DNA of 64,000 nucleotides from Janibacter massiliensis (lineage in GTDB: Bacteria > Actinomycetota > Actinomycetes > Actinomycetales > Dermatophilaceae): assembly GCF_900289115.1 (NCBI RefSeq), contig NZ_LT985196.1:124001-188000 (forward strand), given 5' to 3'. Below the pieces are notes generated by a model. That model saw only the letters and a list, made by a program, of their open reading frames with translations. It was not told the origin of the DNA and searched no databases. This document shows positions 43,305 to 51,933 of the stretch, piece by piece. The position numbers and the translations under genes were made by a program. Position 1 is the first letter of the stretch. Every line of letters starts with the position of its first letter.

Positions 43305-43997
43305 TCAGCCCTCGCTGATCCAGTTGCTGTACTTGCCCCACGTGTTCGACGTCGACGACGTGCGCAGGTGGAAGTCGTAGCCGTACGGCGCGTAGGTGGT
43401 GAACGAGACGCGGCCGTAGCGGTCGGCGTTCTTGCTCGACCGCAGGACCCACGGGCTGCTCGAGCTCTTGCGGACGTAGAGCTTCACCTTCACCCCGCTC
43501 CACGCGCGGTAGGTGTTGGCGGCGGGCGAGTAGCGCTTCGCGCGGCCGCGGATGACGACCTTGTCACCGGGGTCGTAGGCCGTGCCGCTGATGGACAGGA
43601 GCGAGCGCAGACGGATGAGGGTGTAGTCGTAGTTCTGCTCGAGACGGGCGCCGGTGGCCTGGTTGATCGCACCGCCGGCCGACGACTTCCAGCGGCCCAG
43701 GCGCGAGCCGTCGGTGATGCTCGCCGAGCGACGGGCACCCGAGCCGTCCGAGTCGTAGATCCAGTGGTCGCGCTTGACCCCGCCCGGGTCCACGGCGTAC
43801 CAGAGCGCCCGAGCGTTGTACGTCTTGCAGGAGTCGCTGAAGACCGCGCGGACCCACTCGGTGGAGGAGTCGACGTAGACCCGCGGCGTGACTGCCGTGT
43901 AGCAGGCGCCGCCGGCTGCCTGGCTCGGCGCGGCGGTCGAGACCGCCAGCCCGGCGGAGAGGGCGACGGCCGAGGCCGCCGCAAGCATGGTGCGCAT
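43305..43997 (-). CDS. Secreted protein of unknown function
   Basis: 230 aa with a Sec signal peptide (MRTMLAAASAVALSAGLAVSTAAPSQAAG, cleavage near 28). The mature part is rich in Ser, Tyr, Arg and Trp, with strand-like repeats such as YDYTLIRLRSLLSISGTAYDPGDKVVIRGRAKRYS and GVKVKLYVRKSSSSPWVLRSSKNADRYGRVSFTTYAPYGYDFHLRTSSTS. The second half resembles the Ig-like surface domains of actinobacterial exoproteins (K.V.LQ.R...S.W..v.s..T...G...F....). Two cysteines (CYTAV and DSCKTY) may form one disulfide. I cannot name a function. Confidence 0.75.
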   Translation of the reverse strand: MRTMLAAASAVALSAGLAVSTAAPSQAAGGACYTAVTPRVYVDSSTEWVRAVFSDSCKTYNARALWYAVDPGGVKRDHWIYDSDGSGARRSASITDGSRLGRWKSSAGGAINQATGARLEQNYDYTLIRLRSLLSISGTAYDPGDKVVIRGRAKRYSPAANTYRAWSGVKVKLYVRKSSSSPWVLRSSKNADRYGRVSFTTYAPYGYDFHLRTSSTSNTWGKYSNWISEG

Positions 43998-44062
43998 CTG
44001 AGAACCAACCCCTTCTGATGACTGCGGGGCCCCTCCCCGCGCCCACAGGGTAGCCCCGCGGG

Positions 44063-46198
44063 TCAGGCGCGTCGCGGCAGGACGTCGCGCGCGGCGACGG
44101 CGCGCGGGACGTCCTCGAGCGCGAGCACCCGGCCGTCCGCGCCGGTGAGCGCGAGCGACCAGTTCGGGTACTCCCGGTGGGTCCCGGGCTGGTTGATCGG
44201 CCGCCGGTCGCCGACGAGGTCGGTGAGGGCGTACGCCACGAGCCGTGACGGGGTCCGGGCGACGTAGGCGTGCAGCGCCCGCACGCCGGGAGCCCCCTGC
44301 AGCGACTCGTCGTCACCGAGGACGCCCTCGGCCCGGAGGGCATCGGCCATGAGCCGGTGGGCGGCCTCCTCGTCGGCGCGTTCCTCCTCGACGGGCCGGG
44401 TGAGCTGGCCGAGCTCGTCCCGCAGGTCGACGTGGACGAGGTCGAGGAAGCCCTCGGTCGGAGGAAGGTCGTGGGTCGTCACGGTCGCCAGGCACAGCTC
44501 GCGGTAGGCGGCTGGCGGGATGACGGCGCCGGCGTCGTCGTGCTCGAACCACACGATGGATGTCCCAAGGATCCCGCGCTCGCGCAGGTGGTCGCGCACC
44601 CACGGTTCGACGACACCCAGGTCCTCCCCGACGAGGACCGCGCCGGCCCGGTGCGCCTCGAGCGCGAGGATCCCCACGAGCGCCTCGTGGTCGTAGCGCA
44701 CGTAGGTCCCGGCCGAGGGCTCCTGGTCCTCCGGGATCCACCACAGCCGGAAGAGGCCGATGACGTGGTCGACGCGGATGCCCCCGGCGTGGGCGAGGAT
44801 GGCGCGCACCATGTCGCGGTACGGCGCGTACCCGGCCTCCGCGAGGCGGGTGGGGTGCCACGGCGGCTGGCTCCAGTTCTGGCCCTTCTGGGTGAACTGG
44901 TCCGGCGGCGCGCCGACGGTGACACCGCGGGCGAGGACGTCGGGCAGCGCCCAGGCATCGGCCCCCTCGGGGTGCACCCCCACGGCGAGGTCGTGAAGGA
45001 TCCCCAGTCCCATCCCGGCGTCGGTGGCGGCGGCCTGCGTGGCGCCGAGCTGCTCGTCCGCGAGGAGCTGGAGCCACAGGTGCAGGTCGACCCGGTCGGC
45101 GTGCTCGAGCGCGAACTCCTCGACGGCCGGCGACGTCGGTGAGCGCAGCTCCTCGGGCCACTCGGGCCACGTCGCGCCGTGGACCTCCGCGATCGCGCAC
45201 CACCGCGCCCACCGCACGAGGGCCTCGCCGCGCGCCTGGACGAGGTCGTCGAGATCGGCCTGCCGGTCGGCCGAGCGGGGCAGGCGGTGGAGCAGCTCGA
45301 GGGCCTCGGACTTCACGCGCCAGACGGCGTCCCGGTCGACCGTGTCGTCCGCGTGGAGCCGGTGGCCCTCGGCCGCGAGCGCGAGGACGCTCGCCCGGGT
45401 CAGACCGTCGGCGCCGTCGAGCTCCGGGACCTCGTCGACCGCGATGTACAGCGGGCTGACGAACGAGCGGGTGCTCGGCAGGTACGGCGAGGGCTCGATC
45501 GGGGCGATCGGATCGCTCGCGTGCAGCGGGTTGATGAGGACGAAGTCCGCGTCGAGGTCCGCCGCCGCCCAGCGGGAGATCTCCCGGAGGTCGGCGAGGT
45601 CCCCGATCCCCCACGAACGAGCGCTGCGGACCTGGTACAGCTGCGCGGCGAGCCCGGTGCCCCGCTCCCCCAGGGTGTCGGGCAGCTCGAGCTTCTGCGG
45701 GGTGACGACGAGGGTGGCGGACGCCGTCGGGTCGTCCTGCGGGTCGCGGCCCTCGACCTCGGCGACGAGACGGTGCCACCCGAGCGGGAGGTCGGCGTCG
45801 AGCTCGAAGGTCGCCTCGCCGACGAGCTCGCCGTCGATCTCGCTCGGCTCGACCCAGTGGTCGAGCTGACGAACCCGGCGCCGGCCCCCACCCTCGAGCT
45901 CGACGTGGAGGGCGACCCCGGTGCCGTGCGGGACGTGCACCGCCACCCACGGCGTCCAGCCCGCGCGCGTGACGACGGTCGGGGGGAGGGTGCACCGCCA
46001 CGGTGCGTCGTCGAGGTCACGGTGGGCGCGGGCGACCGCGTCGTCGTCGGAGGCGTCGATGCCGAGCGCGTCGAGCACGGCGACGAGGGTGGACGCGGGG
46101 ACGCGGACGTGATGCTGCTGCCAGTCCCAGTAGTCGGTAGCGACACCGCGGCGGTCGGCGAGCCGGACGAGCTGGTCGGACGCGGGTTCGGCGCTCAC
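44063..46198 (-). CDS. malQ: 4-alpha-glucanotransferase (amylomaltase)
   Basis: 711 aa from the GTG at 46198, preferred over an in-frame start at 46216 because TAGGGT lies exactly 7 nt upstream. An actinobacterial N-terminal extension (about 1-150) precedes the GH77 domain. GH77 landmarks: QLYQVRSARSWGIGDLADLREISRWAA, the nucleophile region GIRVDHVIGLFRLWWIPE (Asp of RxDH), the acid/base GEDLGVVEPWVRDHL and TVTTHDLPPTEGF. It transfers maltooligosaccharide units in glycogen or maltodextrin metabolism. No other mal/glg genes are in the window. Confidence 0.93.
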   Translation of the reverse strand: MSAEPASDQLVRLADRRGVATDYWDWQQHHVRVPASTLVAVLDALGIDASDDDAVARAHRDLDDAPWRCTLPPTVVTRAGWTPWVAVHVPHGTGVALHVELEGGGRRRVRQLDHWVEPSEIDGELVGEATFELDADLPLGWHRLVAEVEGRDPQDDPTASATLVVTPQKLELPDTLGERGTGLAAQLYQVRSARSWGIGDLADLREISRWAAADLDADFVLINPLHASDPIAPIEPSPYLPSTRSFVSPLYIAVDEVPELDGADGLTRASVLALAAEGHRLHADDTVDRDAVWRVKSEALELLHRLPRSADRQADLDDLVQARGEALVRWARWCAIAEVHGATWPEWPEELRSPTSPAVEEFALEHADRVDLHLWLQLLADEQLGATQAAATDAGMGLGILHDLAVGVHPEGADAWALPDVLARGVTVGAPPDQFTQKGQNWSQPPWHPTRLAEAGYAPYRDMVRAILAHAGGIRVDHVIGLFRLWWIPEDQEPSAGTYVRYDHEALVGILALEAHRAGAVLVGEDLGVVEPWVRDHLRERGILGTSIVWFEHDDAGAVIPPAAYRELCLATVTTHDLPPTEGFLDLVHVDLRDELGQLTRPVEEERADEEAAHRLMADALRAEGVLGDDESLQGAPGVRALHAYVARTPSRLVAYALTDLVGDRRPINQPGTHREYPNWSLALTGADGRVLALEDVPRAVAARDVLPRRA

Positions 46199-46211
46199 AC
46201 CCGCAACCCTA
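46199..46211 (-). promoter_or_regulatory. -10 box of a leaderless promoter (malQ)
   Basis: TAGGGT (46206-46211) is followed by TGCGGGT (7 nt) and the GTG at 46198. Confidence 0.6.
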
Positions 46212-46225
46212 GTCACGGGCCGGGG

Positions 46226-47083
46226 TCATCCTGTCGAACGGACCCGCTGCAGGACGAGGTCGGCGACGGCGTCCGGCTCGTTCTCCGGCAACCAGTGGTT
46301 CGCATCGAGCTCGACGAAGCGATACGGCGCGGTGACGAAGCGGCCGCAGCGCTCGGCGGCGGCCCGAGAGATGAACTGGTCGTGCAGGCCCCAGGCGAAC
46401 GTCGTGGGGATGCGCACGGCGCCTGCCGTGGGCGGGCCGGCGAGCGGGCGGAGGTGCGCGACACGGGACCGTCGCGCGGCGCTCCACCCCATCGCGCGGT
46501 ACCAGGCCAGCGGTCCGGTGAACGAGGACGGGTCGGGGAATCGCTCGGCGTAGCCGCGGGCCGCCGCGGGGTCCAGCCCGCTGCGGTGGAGCCGGCCGCG
46601 GGCGTTCGCGAGTGCGCGCTCCGGCAGGACCGGGAGGCAGAAGGCGCCGATGTACCAGCTCCGCACGAGCTGCGGGCCCTTCCGCGTCGCCCATGCCATC
46701 GCCCCGGGCGCCGGTACGGACAGCGCGGTGAGGGTGGCCACCCGGTCCGGGTGCCGGAGGGCCATCTCCCACGCGACGACCGCACCCCAGTCGTGGCCGA
46801 CGACGTGCACCCGATCGGCGCCCGCGGCGTCGGCGAGCGCGCGGACGTCCGCGACGAGCTCGCCGATCTCGTACCGCTCGATCTCCCGCGGGGTGGCTCC
46901 CGGGCAGTACCCGCGCTGCCACGGCGCAAGGGTGCGCAGGCCCGTGCCGCCGAGCACGGGGGTGACCGCGTCCCACGCGTGCGCGTCCTGCGGGAAGCCG
47001 TGAAGGAGGATGACGACGTCACCGTCCACCGGCCCGGCGTCGAGGACGTCGAAGGTCAGCCCGTCCCGGGTGAAGGTGTCCAC
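46226..47083 (-). CDS. Alpha/beta hydrolase (epoxide hydrolase/haloalkane dehalogenase-like)
   Basis: 285 aa. The GTG at 47083 has TACCGT 7 nt upstream, so leaderless expression is likely. Fold markers: VVILLHGFPQDAHAWDAV (oxyanion hole HGFP), the nucleophile elbow VHVVGHDWGAVVAWEMA with Asp as nucleophile (GHDWG, typical of epoxide hydrolases and dehalogenases), and the late catalytic His in LDANHWLPENEPDAV. The cap domain lies at about 125-210. The Asp nucleophile makes an esterase less likely. The natural substrate is unknown. Confidence 0.85.
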   Translation of the reverse strand: MDTFTRDGLTFDVLDAGPVDGDVVILLHGFPQDAHAWDAVTPVLGGTGLRTLAPWQRGYCPGATPREIERYEIGELVADVRALADAAGADRVHVVGHDWGAVVAWEMALRHPDRVATLTALSVPAPGAMAWATRKGPQLVRSWYIGAFCLPVLPERALANARGRLHRSGLDPAAARGYAERFPDPSSFTGPLAWYRAMGWSAARRSRVAHLRPLAGPPTAGAVRIPTTFAWGLHDQFISRAAAERCGRFVTAPYRFVELDANHWLPENEPDAVADLVLQRVRSTG

Positions 47084-47096
47084 CTCGACGACGGTA
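47084..47096 (-). promoter_or_regulatory. -10 box of a leaderless promoter (alpha/beta hydrolase)
   Basis: TACCGT (47091-47096, minus strand) lies 7 nt before the GTG at 47083; no Shine-Dalgarno sequence. Confidence 0.5.
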
Positions 47097-47187
47097 CCGA
47101 GGTCTCGGGCGCCGCGCGCCACGGCTCCTCTCCGGGTGGGGCACCACGGAGCGAGCCCACCACCGCCGAGGGCCCGCCGTCCGGGCG

Positions 47188-47580
47188 TCAGTCGTGCGGC
47201 AGGAGCATCGTGACGGCGAGGGTGCTCGGCTCGAGCGCCTTCACGGCGTGACGCAGCATCGGGGTGAGGTGGATCACCGCGCCGGGTGTGAGCTCGACCT
47301 GCCGGTCCGGCAGCTCGAGCTCGACCCGGCCGCGCACGACCTGGATGAGGACGGGGTGGCGAGCTGCGTGGTCGTTGAGCACGTCGCCGGTGTCGAACTC
47401 GAACGTGACGACCTTGGCCGACGCGACGTCGAGGACTGCCTTCGCACCCGGCCGACCACCCCGAGGGCTGGCGCGTCCGAGCAGCTCGACAAGGGTCGCG
47501 CTGCCGTCCCTCCCGCCGGCCTCGCTCCCCTGCTCGACCGCTCCGGCGGTGACCACCTCCGGCGACTCCTGCTCGCTCAT
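47188..47580 (-). CDS. Cupin-domain protein
   Basis: 130 aa. The cupin fold is seen in the second half: VVTFEFDTGDVLNDHAARHPVLIQVVRGRVELELPDRQVELTPGAVIHLTPMLRHAVKAL, with His residues in motif 1 (HAARHPVLIQVVRG) and the last His in LRHAV that usually bind metal. The first 40 residues are low-complexity. The function is unknown; it may be a metal-dependent sensor or small enzyme. The ATG overlaps the stop of the upstream hydrolase by 4 bp, so the two are co-translated. Confidence 0.8.
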   Translation of the reverse strand: MSEQESPEVVTAGAVEQGSEAGGRDGSATLVELLGRASPRGGRPGAKAVLDVASAKVVTFEFDTGDVLNDHAARHPVLIQVVRGRVELELPDRQVELTPGAVIHLTPMLRHAVKALEPSTLAVTMLLPHD

Positions 47581-48557
47581 GGCTCGCCCCCTTCAACGGT
47601 CAACGTACCCATGCGGTCGATGACGAGCTCAAGGGCGTGGGCGAACCCCTTCGGGTCGGCGACCACCGGCAGGTGACCGGCATCCGGGATGACGACCGTC
47701 GGTGGGTCCCCGAGGGCGGCACGGGCGCCGTCGAGCGAGCCGCCGGAGGTGGTGTCCTCCTCGCCCCAGACGATCCCGCGCGGCACCCGGATCTGCCGGA
47801 CCTGCTCGGGCGTCATCGCGACCATCGGCTGGCTCGCCATCGTCCTCAGGGCGTTCTCGGCAGCGCCTTGGCGCATGGGCCGGACCCACGCATCGATCAG
47901 CTCGTCGGTCGCCGCGGGGCAGACCGACCCGCAGGCCTGCTCGAAGAACTCGCGCCGCACCCACCGGGACCGCAGGCCCAGGCGCAGCGCCGAGGTGGCG
48001 TAGGGCGACCCGACGACGACCTCCGCCGCCCGCGACGGACGGTCGCGGCCCTCGAAGGCGAGTGCGTCCCCGTCGGCGAAGACGACGGCGGAGACGAGGT
48101 CGGGACGGCGGCGCGCCAGCTCCCCGACGACACCGGCACCCATCGAGTGGCCGACGAGGATCGGGCGACCGATGCCGAGCGCGTCGAGGAAGGCCTCCAG
48201 CGCCGCCACCTCGTCGTCGAGGGTGTAGCGGCCGGTGTACTCGCTGTACCCGAAGCCGGGCAGATCGAGCGCGTAGACCCGGTGGTGACGCGCGAGCTCG
48301 GGGGCGGTGAGGGACCAGGCGAGCGTCGACTCGGCGAACCCGTGCACGAGGACCACCGGGGTGCCGTGCTCGCCCCACCGTTCGTAGTGGATCCGACCGA
48401 CCGAGGTCTGGACGTCGCGCCCGCCGGGAGCCGGCAGCGTGCGCTCCGGGGTCGTCGCCGCGTTGAACGTCAGCGACGCGAGGGTGAGCGCCACGATGAC
48501 CGCGACGACGGCGACCAAGGCACGACGCCCGCGCCTGGCCCACCTGCGCTCGTTCAC
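47577..48557 (-). CDS. Alpha/beta hydrolase with N-terminal membrane anchor
   Basis: 326 aa from the GTG at 48557, 7 nt after a GACAAT box. An N-terminal helix (ALVAVVAVIVALTLASLTFNAA) anchors or exports the protein. The hydrolase domain has VVLVHGFAESTLAW, the Ser elbow ILVGHSMGAGVVGELA, Asp in IVWGEEDTTSGGS, and His in IPDAGHLPVVADP, so the Ser-Asp-His triad is complete. It is probably an esterase-like enzyme at the membrane. It is coupled to the cupin gene by an ATGA overlap. Confidence 0.83.
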   Translation of the reverse strand: MNERRWARRGRRALVAVVAVIVALTLASLTFNAATTPERTLPAPGGRDVQTSVGRIHYERWGEHGTPVVLVHGFAESTLAWSLTAPELARHHRVYALDLPGFGYSEYTGRYTLDDEVAALEAFLDALGIGRPILVGHSMGAGVVGELARRRPDLVSAVVFADGDALAFEGRDRPSRAAEVVVGSPYATSALRLGLRSRWVRREFFEQACGSVCPAATDELIDAWVRPMRQGAAENALRTMASQPMVAMTPEQVRQIRVPRGIVWGEEDTTSGGSLDGARAALGDPPTVVIPDAGHLPVVADPKGFAHALELVIDRMGTLTVEGGEP

Positions 48558-48600
48558 GGCGATGATTGTCCCCCGGTTGCGGGGGGGCGACCGGCAGCGG

Positions 48601-48989
48601 TCAGACCGTGCGCCGCGGGCCGACCCGCTCCGGCACCGGCGGGACATCGCTCACGGCGCCCGCAGGGGCGTCCCCGACCCGCAGACAGACCGGGTTCGTG
48701 ATCGCCTCCATGCCGCCCTCGGGCCCGTTCGGCCGGCCACGGACCTCGGCCCGGACGTAGCCGCCGCCCTCGGGGATGCTCACCCGGATCCGAGCCGTCT
48801 CGTCGTCGGAGGTCAGCCAGCGCAGGTGGAGGAGCGTGCCGCCCTTGCCCTTGACGAGCAGCCGCATGCCACCGGCGTTGCGGACGCGGACCGTCACGGT
48901 CACCCGGTCGCCGACGTCCCCGTGGACGGCGCCGCCCATGCCCGCCGACAGCCCGCCGTGGGTGACGACGGGGTCGGCCGGCAGGACGC
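48601..48989 (-). pseudogene. 3' remnant of a PHP-type (CehA/McbA-like) metallohydrolase gene
   Basis: Read on the minus strand, ADPVVTHGGLSAGMGGAVHGDVGDRVTVTVRVRNAGG and YVRAEVRGRPNGPEGGMEAITNPVCLRVGDAPAG resemble the C-terminal beta-sandwich and end of CehA/McbA-family PHP metallohydrolases. The whole catalytic PHP domain is missing. The homology stops near 48985, where a fragment of another gene on the opposite strand begins. It has no start codon at the homology boundary. It is a gene remnant, not a functional enzyme. Confidence 0.6.
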
Positions 48990-49272
48990 GGACTTCCAGG
49001 ACGAGTACTGGGAGCAGGTGGTCGGGGCGACCGGGCCGCGGCTCGTCGTGCCGATCCACTGGGACGACTTTGGCCGACCCCTCTCGCGCGGCCTCCGGCC
49101 GATGCCCTTCCCCCTCGACCGGCCCCGGCGTACCCGTGCCTTCGTCACGCGCAAGGCCCGCGCGTCGGGCGTCACGGTGCACGTGCCACAGGCCTTCGAG
49201 ACGATCCTCCCCTTCCGGTCTGGCATGGAAGCCACGTCGTCACGTGCTGCAGCGACCCGGACGAGGCGCTGA
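48984..49272 (+). pseudogene. 3' remnant of an MBL-fold metallohydrolase gene
   Basis: The plus-strand frame reads DADFQDEYWEQVVGATGPRLVVPIHWDDFGRPLSRGLRPMPFPLD, then FVTRKARASGVTVHVPQAFETILPF. This matches the last third of an MBL-fold hydrolase family, in which VVPIHWDDF holds the last metal His. The N-terminal HxHxDH domain is absent. Homology starts abruptly at about 48984, next to the broken end of the minus-strand PHP remnant. Confidence 0.65.
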
Positions 49273-49279
49273 CGACGGC

Positions 49280-49291
49280 TACGGTCGGGGG
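49280..49291 (+). promoter_or_regulatory. -10 box of a leaderless promoter (Imm1-like gene)
   Basis: TACGGT is followed by 6 nt and the ATG at 49292. Confidence 0.5.
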
Positions 49292-49636
49292 ATGGACCGT
49301 TCGCCGCGCGAGTACTCCCTACGAGGCCCCGAGGGTGTGCTGACGGCATGCTCGGACGGGGACCGCGCTTGGCTGATGTACCTGGGCGACGACGACGCCT
49401 GCTGCTTCGTCTCGCGCGACCCGGACGGTGAGAGCTCCACCGCGGTACGGCGGTTCCGGCTGGAGAACGGGCAGGTCGACGAGTACCCGGAGTCGTGGAC
49501 CGTCCCGGTGGCGGTCGCGGAGGATGTGCTCGCGACCTTCCGTCGGAACGGGTGGCTCAGCGACGCAGTGCTGTGGGTCGACGACTACGGGACGGGCGCG
49601 CGCCCCCCTGATCCGGTCGGTGGGCACGACACCTGA
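49292..49636 (+). CDS. Imm1-like immunity protein family (orphan)
   Basis: 114 aa from the ATG at 49292, which follows TACGGT by 6 nt. The pattern AWLMYLGDDDACCFVSRDPDGESSTAVRRFRLENGQVDEYPESWTVPVAVAEDVLATFRRNGWLSDAVLWVDD fits Imm1-type immunity proteins of polymorphic toxin systems: strand, acidic turn, SRDP, then a VP...A...F...G.....V.W helix/strand. No toxin gene is in the window. It could be a domesticated or orphan immunity gene, and the match is by eye, so the call is tentative. Confidence 0.5.
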   Translation: MDRSPREYSLRGPEGVLTACSDGDRAWLMYLGDDDACCFVSRDPDGESSTAVRRFRLENGQVDEYPESWTVPVAVAEDVLATFRRNGWLSDAVLWVDDYGTGARPPDPVGGHDT

Positions 49637-49698
49637 CGCCGGCCCGGGTCGCGACCCGGGTGATCGCCCCCCGAGGCTCCGTGACGGCCCGCGGGTCC

Positions 49699-50313
49699 TC
49701 AGGGATCGAGGCCGTTGCGCGACGCCAGCTCGTCGACCGCGTCGAGGTGCCCCGCGAGGATCGACCAGCGTCTTGCGTCGCTGACCGAGGCCCGAAGCTC
49801 GGCCCGGAGGTTCGCGGCCTCGGCCGGGCGACCGGTGCGGAGGTACCAGCCGTAGACCGCCTCATAGGCGGCGAGGGACTGCGTGCGCGCGACGTCGACG
49901 AGGTCGTCGACCGATCGGATGCGATCGAGCGCCTCGAGAAGGAGGGTGAGGTCAGCGACGGCGAGGGCGGCGAGGGCGGCGGCGTCCGCACCGGGCTCGA
50001 GGTCGTAGGACCTGGCCGCTCCCCCCACGTCGTCGGCGCGCCACCGGAGCTGACAGTCCGGTTCACGGGGTGCATCCTGCACCGGCAGGCCCAGGATGTC
50101 GTCGAGGACCCCGGCGTACACCGCGCCGTTGAGGTAGAAGCGCGCCCCGAACGGGCCGTTGTAGGTGCTGCGCTGGACCTGCACCACATGGACGACCTCG
50201 CTCGACGAGCGACGCCAGGTCGGGCCCCGACCCTTGTACCCGCGGGCGCGGATGATGGGTGCGAGGTGGTCCCGCACGACCCGGTCGACGATCTCGCTCG
50301 GGCTGGTCGTCAT
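49699..50313 (-). CDS. DUF4304-domain protein
   Basis: 204 aa from the ATG at 50313, with GGAAGG 6-7 nt upstream. The segment IVRDHLAPIIRARGYKGRGPTWRRSSSEVVHVVQVQRSTYNGPFGARFYLNGAVYAG, read with small differences at its start, is the DUF4304 pattern (F.K.L...GF.k.g..f.r.......vi..Q.s......f.vn.gi). The role is unknown; the family is often seen near toxin/immunity genes. The C-terminal 90 residues are helical. It is convergent with the Imm1-like gene. Confidence 0.7.
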   Translation of the reverse strand: MTTSPSEIVDRVVRDHLAPIIRARGYKGRGPTWRRSSSEVVHVVQVQRSTYNGPFGARFYLNGAVYAGVLDDILGLPVQDAPREPDCQLRWRADDVGGAARSYDLEPGADAAALAALAVADLTLLLEALDRIRSVDDLVDVARTQSLAAYEAVYGWYLRTGRPAEAANLRAELRASVSDARRWSILAGHLDAVDELASRNGLDP

Positions 50314-50428
50314 GCCCTGCCTTCCCCGGTCGGCGGCTCGGTCGTCATGGGACATGATCCCAGACACCTCCAGCCTCACCTCCCCGGTTCTCCGCCCCGG
50401 CACGCGACGCGGCTGGCACGCGGGCTCC

Positions 50429-50440
50429 TAGTCTACTCGC
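50429..50440 (+). promoter_or_regulatory. -10 box of a leaderless promoter (HEAT-repeat gene)
   Basis: TAGTCT is followed by 6 nt and the GTG at 50441. Confidence 0.5.
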
Positions 50441-51175
50441 GTGACCTTCGTCGAGCGGCTCGTACATGCCCTCTCCTCGACCGACCCGAACCGCCGCCAG
50501 CGCGCGGCGATGCAGCTCGGTGCGCTCGACGTGTCGCCGGTGATGCCCCGGCTCGTCGAGGCGATGGCCTCGGAGGCCGACGACTTCGTCCGCGAGACCC
50601 TCATCTGGGCGGTCGTCGCCCGTCCCGCGGCCGCGGCCCCGGCGCTCGTCGACGCGCTCGGGCACGACCTGCCGCACGAACCGGTGCTCCACGCGCTGAG
50701 CAAGATCGGCGACCCGGAGACGGCGGAGGCGATCGTCCCCTGGGCGCAGCACCCCGACGACGCCGTCGCGGCGAAGGCGTGGTGGGCCCTCGCGAGGATC
50801 GGAGCTCCGGTCGCGCTGCCGACGCTGCTGCCGCACCTGGGCGCCGAGCGGGCCGAACGCCGGCACGGCCTGACCCGCGCCCTCCTCGAGCTCGGTCAGA
50901 CCGTGATCGACCCGCTCGCCGACGCGTTGGCCGACCCGTCACCGGCGGTCCGGTCGCACGCCGCCGAGGTCCTCGTCGCCCTCGCCGACCCGACCCGCTA
51001 CGGCGTCATGGAGCGTCAGTCCGGCGAGAAGCACGCAGGCCGCGCGGCCGCCGTCCTGCGGTCTGCCACCGCCTCCGAGGTCGATGGTGCACTCCTGCTC
51101 GCGACCGTGAGCGACGACCGGCCCGGTCTCGTCGCGGTGGCCCAGCGGCTGCGCAAGGAGCGCGCACGGGGGTAG
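50441..51175 (+). CDS. HEAT-repeat (PBS-lyase-like) protein
   Basis: 244 aa, almost entirely helical repeats of about 31 residues: RQRAAMQLGALDVSPVMPRLVEAMASEADDFVRETLIWAVV, VLHALSKIGDPETAEAIVPWAQHPDDAVAAKAWWALARIGAPVALPTLLPHL and LTRALLELGQTVIDPLADALADPSPAVRSHAAEVLVALADP, in parts. Such proteins are scaffolds or enzymes' partners. The GTG start follows TAGTCT by 6 nt. No partner is evident from the neighbours. Confidence 0.8.
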   Translation: MTFVERLVHALSSTDPNRRQRAAMQLGALDVSPVMPRLVEAMASEADDFVRETLIWAVVARPAAAAPALVDALGHDLPHEPVLHALSKIGDPETAEAIVPWAQHPDDAVAAKAWWALARIGAPVALPTLLPHLGAERAERRHGLTRALLELGQTVIDPLADALADPSPAVRSHAAEVLVALADPTRYGVMERQSGEKHAGRAAAVLRSATASEVDGALLLATVSDDRPGLVAVAQRLRKERARG

Positions 51176-51205
51176 CCACGGAGTTCACCCGGCAGGGTGG
51201 GCCTC

Positions 51206-51933
51206 ATGCGCTCTTCAATCATGGCGGCACTGGCCCTGCTCGCGGCCACCGCCACGGCGGGCTCCGCCCCGGCCGACTCCCCTACCTCGACCGACGCCTC
51301 GACGACGTCCATGACGAGCGCATCGTCGAGTTCCTCGTCGAGCTCGACGTCCGGCACGAGCTCATCCCCGGCGTCGCCCGACCGACGTGCGGACGCGGCC
51401 TCGCAGAACTTGGTCCGTGCGACCACCTCAGACGTGCGCTTCGAGCGCATCACTCCCCCGGCGCAGCTCGCCGAGGACCTGCGCCGTTGCCGAGCTCGTT
51501 GCAGGGCAAGGTGAAGGACGACGGGCAGCGCATCTCCGCCGAGAGCGTCGAGCGGATGAGGGCCTACGGCTCCGCGTACCGCACGAAGCGGATCCCGGTC
51601 AGCCGGGTCGTGAGCTCGGAGTACTACTTCGTCTGGCAGCACGCCGAGGCGGCCTTCGGCGCCCCGATCGACATCCACCGCGACCTCACGGGCTCCCTCG
51701 ACTTCTCCGACGAGCGGGAGCTCGAGGCGTCGCTCCAGGGGCTCCGGAACCGCACCGTCACCCCGCCGGATCCGGGGAGCAACACGGTCCTGTTCACCCA
51801 CCAGGGCAAGTTCGACAAGGCCTACGGCTACTGCCCCGACGCGGGCACGACGATCATCTTCCGGCCGGACGGGAGCGGGACCCCACGTGTCGTCGCGGTG
51901 CTCGACCTCGACAGCTTCTTGAACTTGAGCTGA
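51206..51933 (+). pseudogene. Frameshifted, degenerate histidine-phosphatase-like secreted protein
   Basis: The first frame (51206-51514) gives a Sec signal peptide (MRSSIMAALALLAATATAGSAPA), a Ser/Thr-rich linker and DVRFERITPPAQLAEDLRRC, then stops. The rest continues from about 51500 in the frame one base off: GQRISAESVERMRAYGSAYRTKRIPVSRVVSSEYYFVWQHAEAAFG and SNTVLFTHQGKFDKAYGYCPDAGTTIIFRPDGSG. This looks like the histidine phosphatase family, with QR.LS...G, VLSS.yCRt..TA..AFG and NTVLVsHqG. The RHG motif is missing at the expected place, and the second Arg of the SSxxCR block is gone. A frameshift plus lost catalytic residues indicate an inactive gene, unless the frameshift is a sequencing error. 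Confidence 0.6.
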
